A stretch of 64,000 nucleotides of DNA from Paenibacillus oceani (GTDB lineage Bacteria > Bacillota > Bacilli > Paenibacillales > NBRC-103111): contig NZ_JACXJA010000021.1 of NCBI RefSeq assembly GCF_014705615.1, forward strand, positions 106,866-170,865, written 5' to 3'. The position numbers and the translations under genes were made by a program. This document shows, in pieces, positions 27,806 to 35,800 of this stretch. Position 1 is the stretch's first letter, and each line of letters opens with the position of its first letter. The notes beneath the pieces are model-generated. The model ran no database searches. It worked only from the letters and a program-made list of their open reading frames with translations, and was not told where the DNA came from.

Positions 27806-28369
27806 ATGATTGATGCACAACGGATTGGGGCCGTCATAGCCTTGTTGAGAAAGCAGCATAAGATGACGCAGACCCAGTTGGCAAGCGAGCTGAAGGTGAC
27901 CCATCAGGCGGTATCCAAGTGGGAACGCGGCTTATCGCTGCCGGATTTGGAGTTGCTTGCTTCCATGAGCAAATTATTTCAAGTAAGAGTGGACGACTTG
28001 CTTGGGCTGACGGGAGCAAGCGAGGATGAAAAAGGGGCAGTCCCGCCGGAACAAACCGAGACAAATCATTTTCCAGCGCCGGTTGAGGTTGCCGAACATA
28101 TGGCATATGTGGATATAGATCAGATTTGGGAGGGGGCGTGTGACATCATCAAGAGGCAAATCTCCAAACCAAGCTATGATACGTGGATTCGAAACCTTCG
28201 TGCCCTATTCGAAAATGGATCTATAGTGATCGTAAGCGCAAACCGTTTTCAAAACGAATGGCTAAAAACTCGATACTCCAAAATGATCCGCATAGCGCTC
28301 GAGCAGGTGACCGAAATGAATGAGGTAAAGCTTGATTTTAATATACGCCCGGAGTTGCTACGCAGATAG
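27806..28369 (+). CDS. XRE helix-turn-helix regulator fused to a DnaA domain-I-like module
   Basis: The 187-residue protein has two parts. Residues 7-66 are a Cro/CI helix-turn-helix (RKQHKMTQTQLASELKV, then QAVSKWERG). After a linker (about 67-100), residues 104-178 closely resemble the N-terminal domain I of bacterial DnaA: IW...A...I...ISKPSYDTW, then a short beta hairpin, then NRFQNEWLKTRYSKMI. In DnaA this domain mediates self-association and contacts with helicase loaders or regulators such as SirA. The AAA+ and DNA-binding parts of DnaA are absent. I infer a transcription factor that could dock to DnaA or its partners. ATG 27806 follows AAAGGCGGGTAACGA. Confidence 0.8.
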   Translation: MIDAQRIGAVIALLRKQHKMTQTQLASELKVTHQAVSKWERGLSLPDLELLASMSKLFQVRVDDLLGLTGASEDEKGAVPPEQTETNHFPAPVEVAEHMAYVDIDQIWEGACDIIKRQISKPSYDTWIRNLRALFENGSIVIVSANRFQNEWLKTRYSKMIRIALEQVTEMNEVKLDFNIRPELLRR

Positions 28370-28670
28370 CAGCACAATCATTTTGTTTTGTGTGGAAGCT
28401 GACGAAATTGAAGCCAAGCACTGGATTTCCGCTTGCGCCTAGTTATAAATGTTAGAAGAGATGGACATCTTATACTTGCGGGGCAGGTTGAAAAACACGA
28501 TTCATACGAATCGTAGCCTATCGTGATACTAGCCAAATCATGAATGAACCGGAAAAAATCGTGACAAACTTGTTAACAATGAAGAAATTGCTTGCAACCG
28601 TTGACGAGGCACGATAACATAGAAAAAGATGAGAAAAATGTGATCGTTATCAATAAGGAGGTCCCAAGCT
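28370..28670. other. Spacer upstream of the small membrane protein gene
   Basis: About 300 bases without a gene. It holds a perfect hairpin CGATTC-ATAC-GAATCG (28498-28513), the repeat ATCGTGATACT (28520-28530), and AT-rich sequence with TTGACG near 28600, but no clearly spaced -10 element. The promoter for the following gene is probably here but cannot be pinned. Confidence 0.5.
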
Positions 28671-28883
28671 ATGTTTTTGGCAGAAGGTGCTGCTGCGGGA
28701 GGCGCAGCCAGTTTCCATACGTTCGATCTGTTTATCGTTGCATTTACGATCCTGATCGCGGTCGGCTTGGTAAGATTGCTGGCTGCACCGGTAAAAAATA
28801 AATTTGCGGTCGGATTTGCGGGTGTCAGCTTACTCGTATTTCTAATTGTAGACGTACTGATGGTACAGAGCTGGATGTCTTGA
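28671..28883 (+). CDS. Small two-helix membrane protein (possibly DUF2759-like)
   Basis: The protein of 70 residues has two hydrophobic helices (about 19-39 and 46-66) joined by APVKNKFA. Its pattern (FDLFIVAFTILIAVGLVRLL, then FAVGFAGVSLLVFLIVDVLM) resembles small Bacillales membrane proteins grouped as DUF2759, though this is from memory and tentative. ATG 28671 is preceded by a very strong AAGGAGGTCCCAAGCT ribosome site, which supports real translation. No function is known. Confidence 0.7.
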   Translation: MFLAEGAAAGGAASFHTFDLFIVAFTILIAVGLVRLLAAPVKNKFAVGFAGVSLLVFLIVDVLMVQSWMS

Positions 28884-28936
28884 TCTCTTTAATGAGCGGA
28901 AAGGGCCCAAGCCCTACATAAGAACGAAGAACAAGG

Positions 28937-28964
28937 AACCCCCTTGCCGGCCGGCAAGGGGGTT
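28937..28964. terminator. Perfect 28-base palindrome, likely bidirectional terminator
   Basis: AACCCCCTTGCCGG is followed directly by its exact reverse complement. It sits between convergent transcription units (the small membrane protein gene on plus and the MBOAT gene on minus). T-runs are weak on both sides, so efficiency is uncertain. Confidence 0.6.
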
Positions 28965-29020
28965 GTTAGTTTGCACGCTGTGTTGGCGAAAGCGGGCTGG
29001 CATGGTATCGAAATCGCCCT

Positions 29021-30169
29021 TTACCAGTTTAGCAGCCCTCGATAGATCGTCAACACCGTCTCCTGGCTGCCGCTGTACACGATAACCGCCGCTGTAACGA
29101 GCAGCTGGGTGCATACGCACCGGAAATAGAAGTACGGACGGGACACCTTCTTTTTGTTCACGAGCGACAGTTTGAGCAAGCTTTCCAGCGCCATCAATAT
29201 CCCGTGATACAGCCCCCATAGCAGGTACAGCCAAGAAAAGCCGTGCCACAAGCCGATCAGCACCATGATGACGATGGACAGCAAGGCGGCTGCCCCTCTG
29301 GAGGTGAAGGAGCGTGAGAAAATCATAAAGATATGGTCGCGGAACCAGTCGCCCAGCGTCGCGTGCCAATTGCGCCAATATTGCGTGAGTGTCGGCGACA
29401 GGAACGGCTGCTTGAAGTTTTCCGGAATCGTATACCCCATCAGCCGGCCGAACCCGATCGCGATATCGGAATAACCCGAGAAATCGAAGTAAATGAGCGC
29501 ATAAAACCATACCATCAAAAACAGGCTGTGGTACACTTGCAGATCATTCTCCAATACGTCCTTGAAGACGATCGTCATCCCGGCGACCAGTACGACCTTT
29601 TTGAACAGACCGAGAATAATCCGCTTAATCCCGGCTTCAAAATCGGCCGCTCCGACCGTATACGGCTTTTTGGAATCGGCTATGAAATCGCGAAATTTTA
29701 AAATCGGTCCGGAAGTAAACGTTGGGATAAACAGCAAATAATTGACGAAATCGAGCAAAGGCGCCTTGCCGTCCTTGCCTACATAATAGGCGAAGTAATA
29801 GGCGTCGATCACCTTAAGCACGGTATAGATCAGGCCGAATAAGTAGATAGCGTCGAACAAGGGATGCTCGAATATATGCATGCCGAGGAGACGCAGCGCC
29901 ACTACGGCCCCAATATTCAGCACAATCGCCGTCCCGAAGCCGAATCTGCGCCATCTCGGCGCGTAGCAGAGCCACACATAGCCGATATAGTTCAAGAGTA
30001 CGTATACGGCGGAGAACAAGAACAGCTTCCGGCTGAACAAGTACAGAAAGCATAAGTTAAACACGAGGACAAGTATTCGTTTGTTTTGCGGCCAGCGCCG
30101 CGTCAACAGCAGCACGATCACCATACCGAGCAGAGCGCCCAGCGCGTGCAGATTGAGCAAATAAGACAT
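29021..30169 (-). CDS. MBOAT-family membrane acyltransferase, DltB-like
   Basis: The 382-residue protein has about ten membrane helices and the MBOAT marks: FDFSGYSDIAIGFGRLMGY (near 225), NFKQPFLSPTLTQYWRNWHATLGDWFRDHIF (split across about 250-280) and the catalytic-type histidine in LIGLWHGFSWLYLLWG (near 310). In the dlt system DltB passes D-alanyl groups from carrier protein DltC across the membrane toward teichoic acid. Here it ends an operon with a DltX-like peptide, a DltD-like protein, a carrier protein and a synthetase-like ligase, so its acyl donor is probably an aminoacyl carrier protein. At 382 residues it is close to DltB in length. An alginate-acetylase-type role (AlgI) is less likely given the carrier protein. 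Confidence 0.85.
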   Translation of the reverse strand: MSYLLNLHALGALLGMVIVLLLTRRWPQNKRILVLVFNLCFLYLFSRKLFLFSAVYVLLNYIGYVWLCYAPRWRRFGFGTAIVLNIGAVVALRLLGMHIFEHPLFDAIYLFGLIYTVLKVIDAYYFAYYVGKDGKAPLLDFVNYLLFIPTFTSGPILKFRDFIADSKKPYTVGAADFEAGIKRIILGLFKKVVLVAGMTIVFKDVLENDLQVYHSLFLMVWFYALIYFDFSGYSDIAIGFGRLMGYTIPENFKQPFLSPTLTQYWRNWHATLGDWFRDHIFMIFSRSFTSRGAAALLSIVIMVLIGLWHGFSWLYLLWGLYHGILMALESLLKLSLVNKKKVSRPYFYFRCVCTQLLVTAAVIVYSGSQETVLTIYRGLLNW

Positions 30170-30189
30170 AGCCCGGCTCCTTTAATCGA

Positions 30190-30300
30190 TCAAAACCCTT
30201 CGTAGATGAACAGCCCTTGCCCGGTGAAGCATACTGCCACCAAAGCAAGCATGATGACGTACAGGATCACTTCGCCGATTTTTCGAAGGAAAGCAGCCAT
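30190..30300 (-). CDS. DltX-like micropeptide (36 residues)
   Basis: On the minus strand ATG at 30300 opens a 37-codon frame ending TGA at 30190-30192. The peptide runs MAAFLRKIGEVILYV, then a hydrophobic stretch, and ends GQGLFIYEGF. A short basic N-terminus, one membrane helix and a terminal FIY-x-x-F are exactly the marks of DltX, the small subunit of the dlt teichoic acid alanylation machinery (DltX ends in a motif like FIYNEF). Its ribosome site GGAGGTGGACCG is strong. It overlaps the end of the DltD-like gene by 34 bases and lies 20 bases before the DltB-like gene. Confidence 0.8.
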   Translation of the reverse strand: MAAFLRKIGEVILYVIMLALVAVCFTGQGLFIYEGF

Positions 30301-31202
30301 CGGTCCACCTCCGCGGTAAATTTAGGCGCGCCGACTTCCTGGTTCAAGTGAACGATGTCGTGGAACGTATCCGGAGCGAACTTGTCCGACAAGTCCAGAA
30401 CAGGCACGTCATAAGGCTGCACCATCGCATGAACGCGTTCCTTGAGCTGCTTCCAGTAGGCAGGCTGAGGGTACGCCGGGTCGGGATTCAGCGGCATCCA
30501 GATCACCTTAAGCGGCAGATTGCGCTCCTTGACGTATCCGAGCAGCCAGTCCAGCGCCTCCAGATTTCCTTTCATATCGTCCAGGCCCATCCAGTAATAA
30601 TTGGCTTCATAACGGGCCAAATCTTTTTTCATCTCTTCCGCCGGCTTGTAGCCGAAATAAAGCATCTTATCGTTCCATCTCGGCTCATAGGAGCTGAAAT
30701 CCAGTTGGCCCTGACGGGCCGCTGCCCACGCATTGCGAATCCACTCGCCGCCCGCATCTTGGAAATAGTCCCGGTAATGGAACAGGTACGGGCTATACCA
30801 CGGTCTCGACCAGGGAAAGCGCGGATCGGTCTGCATCTGATCCAGCATCGTATGCACGTCGATGCCGACGACTAGCTGCTCTTCCACCGTATACAGCCCC
30901 CGCTGCAATATTTCCCGCAGATCGGTAATTTTTCCGTACGTCATGCCCATTTCGACGAGAGGTTTCTGGGTTTTGTGCTCCATGTATGCACCGGTCACCG
31001 CCGAGTTGCCAAAAAAAACGGGACCGGACCGATCCCATTGATGGTGGTATAACGTTTTTGTAAAATCATCCTTTTCGAACCGCAGCGAGTTCGTCATCGG
31101 GTCCCGCCAGGCGACAAACGTATCGACCAGCAGGAACCCGGCGACGAGCAGCAGCACGAAACTGTTTTTTCTCCAAAAGGTCCAGAAGCTCACGGGAATC
31201 AC
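30267..31202 (-). CDS. DltD-like SGNH-type membrane-anchored protein
   Basis: The 311-residue protein has one N-terminal membrane anchor (about residues 13-30) and an extracellular domain. It has the SGNH-hydrolase-type nucleophile motif FFGNSAVTG (Ser67) and a late D...H pair in FHDIVHLN, resembling the arrangement in DltD and related polymer-modifying proteins. DltD helps place D-alanine on teichoic acid after transfer through DltB. Similarity to true DltD is structural rather than close. GTG 31202 is used; it lies four bases after the ligase stop codon, so translation is coupled. Another in-frame GTG is at 31193. Confidence 0.7.
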   Translation of the reverse strand: MIPVSFWTFWRKNSFVLLLVAGFLLVDTFVAWRDPMTNSLRFEKDDFTKTLYHHQWDRSGPVFFGNSAVTGAYMEHKTQKPLVEMGMTYGKITDLREILQRGLYTVEEQLVVGIDVHTMLDQMQTDPRFPWSRPWYSPYLFHYRDYFQDAGGEWIRNAWAAARQGQLDFSSYEPRWNDKMLYFGYKPAEEMKKDLARYEANYYWMGLDDMKGNLEALDWLLGYVKERNLPLKVIWMPLNPDPAYPQPAYWKQLKERVHAMVQPYDVPVLDLSDKFAPDTFHDIVHLNQEVGAPKFTAEVDRWLLSFEKSAK

Positions 31203-31205
31203 TCG

Positions 31206-32417
31206 TTATCTCGTTTTTGTTTGCCAAGCGTGGTACTGCTCGCGGAAAGCGGCAGGCCAGCCGTCTTCGTTCAAGCCGAACTGCGCGAGAAAAGCGAACA
31301 CCCAGCGCTCCAGCCCGAAGCCGACGCAGCCGGTAGTAGCCGGACGTTTGCCCATCTTGATGTCGAAGGCGGAGCCAAAGGCGGTGCTGGCGAAATTAAC
31401 GGAGCTGCACGCAATCGTTTTGCCGATATAGGGAATACTCAGACGCATCTCGTACTTCATTTCCTGGTTGCGCTGGAACGAGGCTTTAACTTGGAAATCG
31501 TTCGTAAAGAAAGGGTCGTTCGCATTTTCGATAATACAGTCGATTTCCCATTCAACCGCCAGCTGCTTTAAATATTCGACGGCCTTCAGACGGTTTTCCC
31601 GGACGAATTCCGGCTTGCCGACGAATATGATCTCGCGCATGCTGAAGTCGAGCAGTCGGCCGAAGTCGCTGTGGTTTTTGGATTCATAGCGGTGGCACTT
31701 GGCTACCGCCGTAACGACGATGCCGTCGCCTTCCAGCGTCTCGCCCTGCAAGCCCTCGTAGCAGTGGTAGCAGGTGGACGGGTTCATCGCAAAACGAGGC
31801 TTCGGCATCGTTTTGTTCAGGTCGAGCGGAGCGTCTTCTTTCCAGCCGCCGGCCTCGCGTACCGATTCGGAGAACGACTCGATGACGTCCAGATCGTCGC
31901 GCAGGTGGTTCAGGAAATGGAGATGCTCCGGAAACGATGTAAAATGGTTCGTCTTATCGAGCGTCGACAGATGAATGACCGCCGGATACGATTCCTGCTT
32001 CGCTCCGAAAGCGTTCGCGATCCGTTGTACGAATGTATCGTCGAGAAACCGGAGCAGGCTCGAAAAAGGCTCGCGGAAGATGAACAAGCCCGGCTCCAGC
32101 ACTTTAATCGCCTTGGACTCGATCAGTTCGGCGATAATATCTCCCCGGTATGGAGCAGGTCCGCGATGCTCGAAGAGGATATGCTCTTTAAATCCGAAGT
32201 CGCCGTGGGAGAAACGCTCGATCAGCTTCTCGACGCCGGCGGCAATCCGCTCGTTTCCTCCCGGAGACCGATGGGCGATTACAAGCAAACTGCCCTCGAG
32301 CCGGACTTCGTCGATATGCTCGTCCACGAAGGCGGACGCGTATTTGACCTGGCCGTGCTGGCTCGGGTCAAGGCGCTCGAGCGAAACGGTATATGTAACA
32401 GCATGGGGACTGCTCAT
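31206..32417 (-). CDS. Class II aminoacyl-tRNA-synthetase-like amino acid:carrier-protein ligase
   Basis: The 403-residue protein has a class II synthetase catalytic core but no tRNA-binding domain. Motif 2 is KCHRYES...DFSMREIIFVG (Arg243, residues 240-266) and motif 3 is GCVGFGLERWVFAFLAQFG (Arg371). Cys216 (STCYHC), Glu262 (MREI) and Cys364 (TTGC) sit where the zinc-binding Cys, Glu and Cys lie in atypical seryl-tRNA synthetases and in the amino acid:carrier-protein ligases first described in Bradyrhizobium. Those enzymes adenylate an amino acid and load it on a carrier protein rather than on tRNA. The preceding gene encodes such a carrier. In the dlt system this job belongs to DltA, which is absent here. 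The amino acid is unknown. ATG 32417 starts eight bases after the carrier stop codon. Confidence 0.85.
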   Translation of the reverse strand: MSSPHAVTYTVSLERLDPSQHGQVKYASAFVDEHIDEVRLEGSLLVIAHRSPGGNERIAAGVEKLIERFSHGDFGFKEHILFEHRGPAPYRGDIIAELIESKAIKVLEPGLFIFREPFSSLLRFLDDTFVQRIANAFGAKQESYPAVIHLSTLDKTNHFTSFPEHLHFLNHLRDDLDVIESFSESVREAGGWKEDAPLDLNKTMPKPRFAMNPSTCYHCYEGLQGETLEGDGIVVTAVAKCHRYESKNHSDFGRLLDFSMREIIFVGKPEFVRENRLKAVEYLKQLAVEWEIDCIIENANDPFFTNDFQVKASFQRNQEMKYEMRLSIPYIGKTIACSSVNFASTAFGSAFDIKMGKRPATTGCVGFGLERWVFAFLAQFGLNEDGWPAAFREQYHAWQTKTR

Positions 32418-32425
32418 AGCATGGA

Positions 32426-32677
32426 TTACCTTCCCTTCTTGCCCGCGATAAAGGTGGCGATCTCGCGGATCGTGTTCAGCGGATACAGCATCAGGTCCTG
32501 ATTGGTCACTTGAATGCTGTACGTCTTCTCGATATGGGCGATTAAAGCCGTCGCTCCCAAGGAATCGATAAAGCCGTAGTCGAACAGATGGACGTCGGTC
32601 GTAAAGTCGTCATCGCTATCGTCGATCTCGTAGCGCTCCCGGATGTGTTGTTCCAACTCCAGTATGATCTCTTCCAT
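32426..32677 (-). CDS. Acyl/peptidyl carrier protein (DltC-like role)
   Basis: This acidic, 83-residue protein has the carrier-protein fold and the phosphopantetheine attachment serine in DYGFIDSLG (Ser39). It is predicted to carry an aminoacyl thioester supplied by the next gene's ligase. ATG 32677 is preceded by GAAGGAGATACCTGC; an upstream in-frame start at 32704 (MTKPEGD) has no ribosome site. Gene order (surface protein, carrier, ligase, DltD-like, DltX-like, DltB-like) implies co-transcription. It could in principle be a fatty-acid-type carrier, but the context argues against that. Confidence 0.85.
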   Translation of the reverse strand: MEEIILELEQHIRERYEIDDSDDDFTTDVHLFDYGFIDSLGATALIAHIEKTYSIQVTNQDLMLYPLNTIREIATFIAGKKGR

Positions 32678-32816
32678 GCAGGTATCTCCTTCAGGTTTAG
32701 TCATATTCCCGGGCGGTTACGCAGCCGGCCGGGATCGGATCGGCGAACCGTCCGAACCGCCGGCTTTCGTAAGCTGCTCCGGATTGAGGATGCCGCGTGC
32801 GTCACGTAACGGATAG

Positions 32817-35800
32817 TTACGGCATCGTTACGGTAATGCTCGTTTTGGCTCCGTAATGGGTTACGGTGGTATACAAATTGTTCTCCGGATCTTGCTCGAT
32901 CTTCAGATCCTCGCCTTCGATGACGAGAGGACGCGGGCCGTACAGCTTGATCTGCTGCATGCCGTCGGAATTCAGGTCGATCGTCCATGCCGTGCCGTTA
33001 TCCTGAATCCGCACAGGCACGTTGGAGCGTACGATATGGAACGGCTCGGCGCCCCAGTTGACGGATACGGACGTAAGCCGGCGAAGGCCGAGACCGACGT
33101 ACAGCTTGCCTTCGTTTTTCAGGAAAGCCGGCGAATCGGTAGCGAACGGATAATTGGCGTACCGCTCTCCGGGCTCGAAGACGACTCCCGCGGTGTCGCG
33201 ATACTCGGCGGCCATATCCGGCACGTTGCTCGTATCGGACGATAACGATAAAGTCAGGTGCAGGCCGCGTCCGAACTTCGTCTTCAGCTTGTCGATCGCA
33301 TAGACGAGCCAAGGCCGTTCTACGGTTACTTCCGTTTTCATCGCAGCCAGGAACGAACGCGCCATTTGCGGCTCCGACATAAAGTTATAGTTATAGTCCG
33401 TGCGCAGGGTGTCGAAAAACTTCACGAACTTGGTGAGATCACCGGTTTTAGTAGGATTGTCGAACTGGTACTCGATATGTTCGAAATAATCGATCGGCAG
33501 ATCCAGATTCGCATACGAGCGGTAAATGTCCGTTGTGTCCGGCTTGCTCCCATCCGGCGCTTCCGAATAGCGGAATCCGGGAGCGTACAGCATCATTGGC
33601 GATTTCAACTGGTTGTCGTCAAGCAGGAAAGGGAAGCTCCATATGAATTCCCGTCCCCACTGAGGCTCGGTCGGACTGTCGGACGGCTTGAAGCCGAAAT
33701 TAAACCAGATATCGGCGTCGTTCTCGTTGCGAAGCGTCTGCAGCCGGTCGGACTGATTAATCCGCCAAGTGTGCTGGTTCGTGCCCGTTTTGGTCCACGG
33801 CAGCCCGAGCGCATCGAACGCCTTCCGCTGAAGCTGCAATTCGAGCTTCTCCTGTTCGGAGCTGACGAAGCTGTGCACATAGACGTGCGGGATGATCTCC
33901 AGCTTGTTGGATTTGGCGTAATCGAGAAACTCCGTAAGCTCTTTTTTATAAGGGAACGTCGGGTCGTCGATCGGCACCGGCCTGCTGTATTGGACTTGGC
34001 CGACGATCAGATCTTCCTTGCCATCATGGTTCATATCGGCCCAGAGCGGCACGGAGAACTGTCCGCCGACGAGCGACTTGGACCCCATCTGATTGTTCGT
34101 CTTGCCCTTAATCGAGCCTTGCGGATTCCACTTTCCGTCGGCTTGTACATACACGAGCAGGTCGCCTTCATTGTTGCCGATGACGAGGTCCGGCTTCTTG
34201 TCTCCGTTCATATCGCGGATCGAAGGGGCGGCATATTTGGCCCCGATCTGGAACAGCGGCTGCGCTTTCCCGAACTGCAGCGGCTTGCCCGCGATACCGT
34301 AGTAGGCCGTGAGCTGGCCGGTAGAATCTCCGACGACCAGATCCGGTATGCCGTCTCCGTTCAAGTCCCCGATCGCCGGGGCTGAGTGGGAGGCGGTCCG
34401 GATCGGTACCCCTTCCGACAGAAGCGGTACCGGCGGAGCGAATGTCCCTTTCCCTTGCTGAAGCAGCGCTACGATAGTGCCGCCCTGGCTTCCGACGACC
34501 AGATCGGCTTTGCCGTCTCCCGTCAAGTCGGCGGCGGTTACCGTAGAGTAGCCGTCGGTTTTCATTGGCTGTCTGTTCGTAAGTACGAGCTTCTCCGGAG
34601 CTCCGAAACCGTCCGGGTGAGCGAGGCCCTCCGGTACCATCTGCATAGACAGCTTGGGACCGGCGTTGGTATACCAGTACAGGTAGCCGTCGGCGCTTCC
34701 CGCGATCAGCTCGGGCTTGCCGTCTCCGTTCAAGTCGGCTAAGGCCGGATACACTCGGTAAGGCAGCTCCAGCTTCATTCCCAGCTCCAGCGTCACTCCA
34801 CGCTCCGGATCGGTGGGATAGGCGGCCTGCGTAAGCGGCGAATCCCCGCTAATCAGCAGAGTGCCGCTCGAATAAAACGAGTTGGGAAACTCCCCGACGA
34901 ACTGCGGCTGCTCATTGGAGCCGGTATTTAAATGAACGGTAATTCCTTCATACCAGTGGTGCCATTCAAAAGCGGAACGGATCAGCGAGAACGAAGGAAT
35001 CTGATTGTACTGCTTCAGCAGCTCGGCCCAGCCGATCGCTTCCTTGTGCAGGAAGGCGGGCATCGCCTCGAAATGGTTCTGGTAAGCCATCGCCGGTCTT
35101 CCGTATGGCCCAAATACCTTCTTCAGGCTGTAGCCCAGCGTTTCTTTGGATACGAAGGATACGTATTCGCTCCGGAACAAATGATTGGCCGCCGAGAAAG
35201 CAAAATGAAAATAAGGCTCCAGCGGCAGGCCGGTCTTGAAGCTGTAGTACATCGACATGCCCGGCCGCTGAATCGACTCATTATGCTTGCTTGCTTTCGT
35301 CAGAAACCCTTTGGACGGGTCCATGCCGCTTTGCAGATCAAATCCGGTAATAAAATAACGATTAGGCAAAAAAGCTCCGGCGGCGAAAACCGTACCTTGT
35401 CCGTACCGGTTGATGGTGTAGACAGGCTGATTGTTAAGCGTAACGATCGTCTCCGCTGTGGAAGGCACGATGGCTTGTCCCCAGTCGAAGCCCGGCATCA
35501 TATCGTCCAGATTGTTCACGTAAGCATGCGATGTAAAATTGTCGGCGAATTGCCGGAACACATTTTGCAAGCCTTGGAGATTTCCGCGGACGGCCGGATA
35601 ACCGAACTGCGGGTATAAGGTTGGGGCGACCGGAGCAATAGCTTCGGCTCCCAGCAGCACTTTGGGTAAATCGTTCAGCAGATCGTTCTCGACGAACAGG
35701 TGGCCGCCTTGCTTCACATAGGTTTCCAGCAACGGAACGGCGCTTTTTAGCGTGTCGGACTGCTTCAGAGAGACGTCCAGATAGATCGCGTCGTAGGACT

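Noticed and set aside
22459..28883. Prophage or integrative element
   Set aside because: No integrase, terminase, structural genes, attachment repeats or tRNA target were seen. The genes look like ordinary accessory genes.
31206..32417. A true seryl-tRNA synthetase
   Set aside because: The tRNA-binding coiled-coil or N-terminal domain is missing, and a carrier protein gene is immediately upstream.
29021..32677. A standard dltXABCD operon
   Set aside because: There is no adenylation-domain DltA. The ligase has class II synthetase motifs, the gene order differs, and DltD similarity is loose.
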